Assembly (NCBI GenBank): GCA_945878385.1
Contig: CAMCTE010000118.1
Location: 1-8,381, forward strand
Reading direction: 5' to 3'
DNA: 8,381 nucleotides
From: Azohydromonas lata NBRC 102462
Lineage (GTDB): Bacteria > Pseudomonadota > Gammaproteobacteria > Burkholderiales > Burkholderiaceae_C
Part shown: piece by piece, positions 7,366 to 8,381 of the stretch
Layout of the letters: each line of letters starts with the position of its first letter
Numbering within the stretch: position 1 is the first letter of the stretch
The notes under the pieces: model-generated
Database searches by the model: none
Told to the model about the DNA's origin: nothing
Seen by the model: only the letters and a program-made list of their open reading frames with translations
Translations under genes and position numbers: made by a program

Positions 7366-7370
7366 GCACA
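7355..7370. promoter_or_regulatory. CRP-type operator in the divergent intergenic region
   Basis: TGTGACCCGGCGCACA fits the CRP pattern TGTGA-N6-TCACA at nine of the ten fixed bases; the only mismatch is G for T at 7366. It lies between two divergent genes, one of which encodes a Crp-family protein carrying the CRP recognition residues R-E and R. The centre is at 7362.5, about 42 bp upstream of the predicted transcription start of the FecR-type gene, which is the class II activation position. It covers the predicted -35 region of the regulator's own promoter, where binding would repress. The match is seen; which Crp-family protein binds there is inferred. Confidence 0.65.
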
Positions 7371-7398
7371 TGCACAGCCGGTGCTCCGGTGCCACAAT
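7371..7398 (+). promoter_or_regulatory. Predicted activator-dependent promoter of the FecR-type gene
   Basis: CACAAT at 7393-7398 matches four of six -10 bases, and TGCACA at 7371-7376 is a poor -35 match with a 16-bp spacer. A weak -35 next to a CRP-type site is usual for activator-dependent promoters. Transcription would start near 7404-7405, only 3-4 nt before the ATG at 7408, so the message would be nearly leaderless. This agrees with the absence of any purine-rich ribosome site. Position is inferred, not demonstrated. Confidence 0.3.
7378..7393. repeat. Tandem 8-bp direct repeat upstream of the FecR-type gene
   Basis: CCGGTGCT is followed directly by CCGGTGCC, two copies with one difference. 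They lie between the CRP-type site and the predicted -10 box. This could be a second operator made of direct half-sites or a chance GC-rich duplication; nothing in the sequence decides. Confidence 0.4.
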
Positions 7399-7407
7399 CA
7401 ATCGACT

Positions 7408-8381
7408 ATGGACACTTGGGCCCCCCTCCGCTCTGCAGCCAGCGCCCTCGTGGTGGCCGCATCGCTTGCCGCCCCGGCCGTGGTTTCCGTTGCCCATGCC
7501 CGCACCACCGCCGGCAATGGCGTGTCCGGCGGTGCGCCGGGCGTAGTGGGTGCCGATGGCGCGGTGGGTCAAGTGTCCCTTCTGGTCGGCCAGGCACGGG
7601 TGTTGTCTCCTGCTGGCAGTTGGCGCGCACTGGAACGTGGCGCCGCCGTCCGCGTGGGCGACCGCATCGAAACCCAGGCCGGTGGCCATGTCCACCTGCA
7701 GTTCGTTGACGGTGGCCGCATGAGCGTGCGCCCCTCCAGCCGCTTGGTCATCGAAGACTACAGCGCCCCCGACCCTGCGCGTGCCGGCACCGGCGCCATT
7801 CGGTTCCAGCTGGAAGAAGGCGTGGTGCGCAGCATCACCGGCCGTTGGGGTGAAGCCGCGCGCGACCGTTTCCGTCTGAACACGCCCCTGGCCGCCATCG
7901 GCGTCAAGGGCACCGATTTCGCGGTTCGCTCGCAGGCCGAAACCACGGCCGCCTCCGTTTACACCGGCGCCATCGTCGTGGCCAACCGGGGTGCGGGCTG
8001 CGCCGCGGCTGTGGGCCCCTGCAGCAACGGCACGGAAACCTTGCTCACCGCCGGCATGCGCGGCCAGATGGTCGAACTCAGCAAGAACCAGCCCGCACCA
8101 CAATTGGTGCCGGCCGTTGACCTTTTGGCCCAAAGCGCCCGCAGCGCCCTGCCGCTGATGGCCCGCAGTGCCGGAGAACCGGCCGCTACCGTCGCCACCA
8201 ACACCACGGCCGCCACGCCCAGTTCAACCCCGGCCGCCGACGCCGCCAAGCCGGTCACCGGCTCCGAGCGCCCGGCCCTCATCGAATCCATCGCCGCCAG
8301 CGTGGCCAAGCAGGCCGTGGCCGCCCCGGTCATAGAAGGCATGGTTTGGCTGCGCCCGCGCGCCACCGCCCCGGCCGGCGA
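7408..8381 (+). CDS. Secreted FecR-domain protein, partial (C-terminus beyond the window)
   Basis: The frame is open from the ATG at 7408 to the right edge (324 complete codons). Residues 1-31 are a signal peptide: an arginine at 8, a hydrophobic alanine/valine core, and an AHA cleavage motif ending at 31. The FecR domain covers about 54-195, with VRVGDRIETQAGGHVHLQF (81-99), DGGRMSVRPSSRLVIEDY (101-118), FQLEEGVVRS (133-142) and LNTPLAAIGVKGTDFAV (157-173), which are the family's typical blocks. C198 and C205 could form a disulfide-closed loop. From about 250 the chain is rich in Ala, Thr and Pro, like a flexible tether. There is no N-terminal anti-sigma segment or membrane segment as in classical FecR, so it is probably periplasmic or envelope-bound. 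An in-frame GTG at 7381 would add nine residues. It is transcribed away from the exporter operon; its role is unknown. Confidence 0.85.
   Translation, partial: MDTWAPLRSAASALVVAASLAAPAVVSVAHARTTAGNGVSGGAPGVVGADGAVGQVSLLVGQARVLSPAGSWRALERGAAVRVGDRIETQAGGHVHLQFVDGGRMSVRPSSRLVIEDYSAPDPARAGTGAIRFQLEEGVVRSITGRWGEAARDRFRLNTPLAAIGVKGTDFAVRSQAETTAASVYTGAIVVANRGAGCAAAVGPCSNGTETLLTAGMRGQMVELSKNQPAPQLVPAVDLLAQSARSALPLMARSAGEPAATVATNTTAATPSSTPAADAAKPVTGSERPALIESIAASVAKQAVAAPVIEGMVWLRPRATAPAG

Noticed and set aside
7381..7407. In-frame GTG at 7381 as the start of the FecR-type gene
   Set aside because: It would add nine residues before the signal peptide, has no ribosome site, and lies upstream of the predicted -10 box. 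It is kept only as a possible alternative.
7066..8133. 355-codon minus-strand open frame opposite the FecR-type gene
   Set aside because: It crosses the promoter region and the 5' end of the FecR gene, is rich in Gly, Ala and His, and has no domain. The plus-strand frame has a signal peptide and full FecR motifs.

Overview
The window reads as chromosomal DNA of a GC-rich proteobacterium, most likely a betaproteobacterium of the order Burkholderiales. The basis is strong G/C preference at third codon positions, very compact gene packing and the style of the encoded families. The taxonomic placement is inference.

Seven genes lie on the minus strand and are read from right to left as one tight operon: a Crp/Fnr-family regulator (7328-6624), an ABC-2 permease of the Wzm type (6620-5736), an ABC ATPase with a C-terminal Wzt-type glycan-binding domain (5746-4511), a GNAT-like acyltransferase with two related halves (4511-3384), a small glycosyltransferase-like protein (3371-2532), an LpxL/HtrB-like lipid acyltransferase (2545-1541), and a long protein joining a family-2 glycosyltransferase, a four-cysteine zinc-ribbon segment and the start of a SAM methyltransferase (1544 to beyond position 1). 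Junctions are 3 nt apart, overlap 11, overlap 1, 12 nt apart, overlap 14 and overlap 4, so translational coupling is likely throughout. On the plus strand a secreted FecR-domain protein starts at 7408 and runs off the right edge. The only true intergenic stretch is the 79 bp between the divergent genes (7329-7407).

Together the minus-strand genes look like part of an ABC-transporter-dependent surface polysaccharide locus (O-antigen or capsule type). Sugars are added by the glycosyltransferases, the chain is probably decorated with acyl and methyl groups, and the product is exported by Wzm/Wzt. No initiating sugar-phosphate transferase and no nucleotide-sugar genes are visible; they may lie to the left.

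The most informative non-coding feature is a near-consensus CRP site (TGTGA-N6-GCACA, 7355-7370) in the divergent intergenic region. The adjacent regulator carries the same R-E-T-V-x-R recognition-helix residues that E. coli CRP uses to read TGTGA, but lacks the arginine that CRP uses to hold cAMP. The site sits about 42 bp upstream of a predicted start for the FecR gene and over the predicted -35 region of the regulator's own promoter. This suggests a local switch that controls both the export operon and the FecR-type protein.
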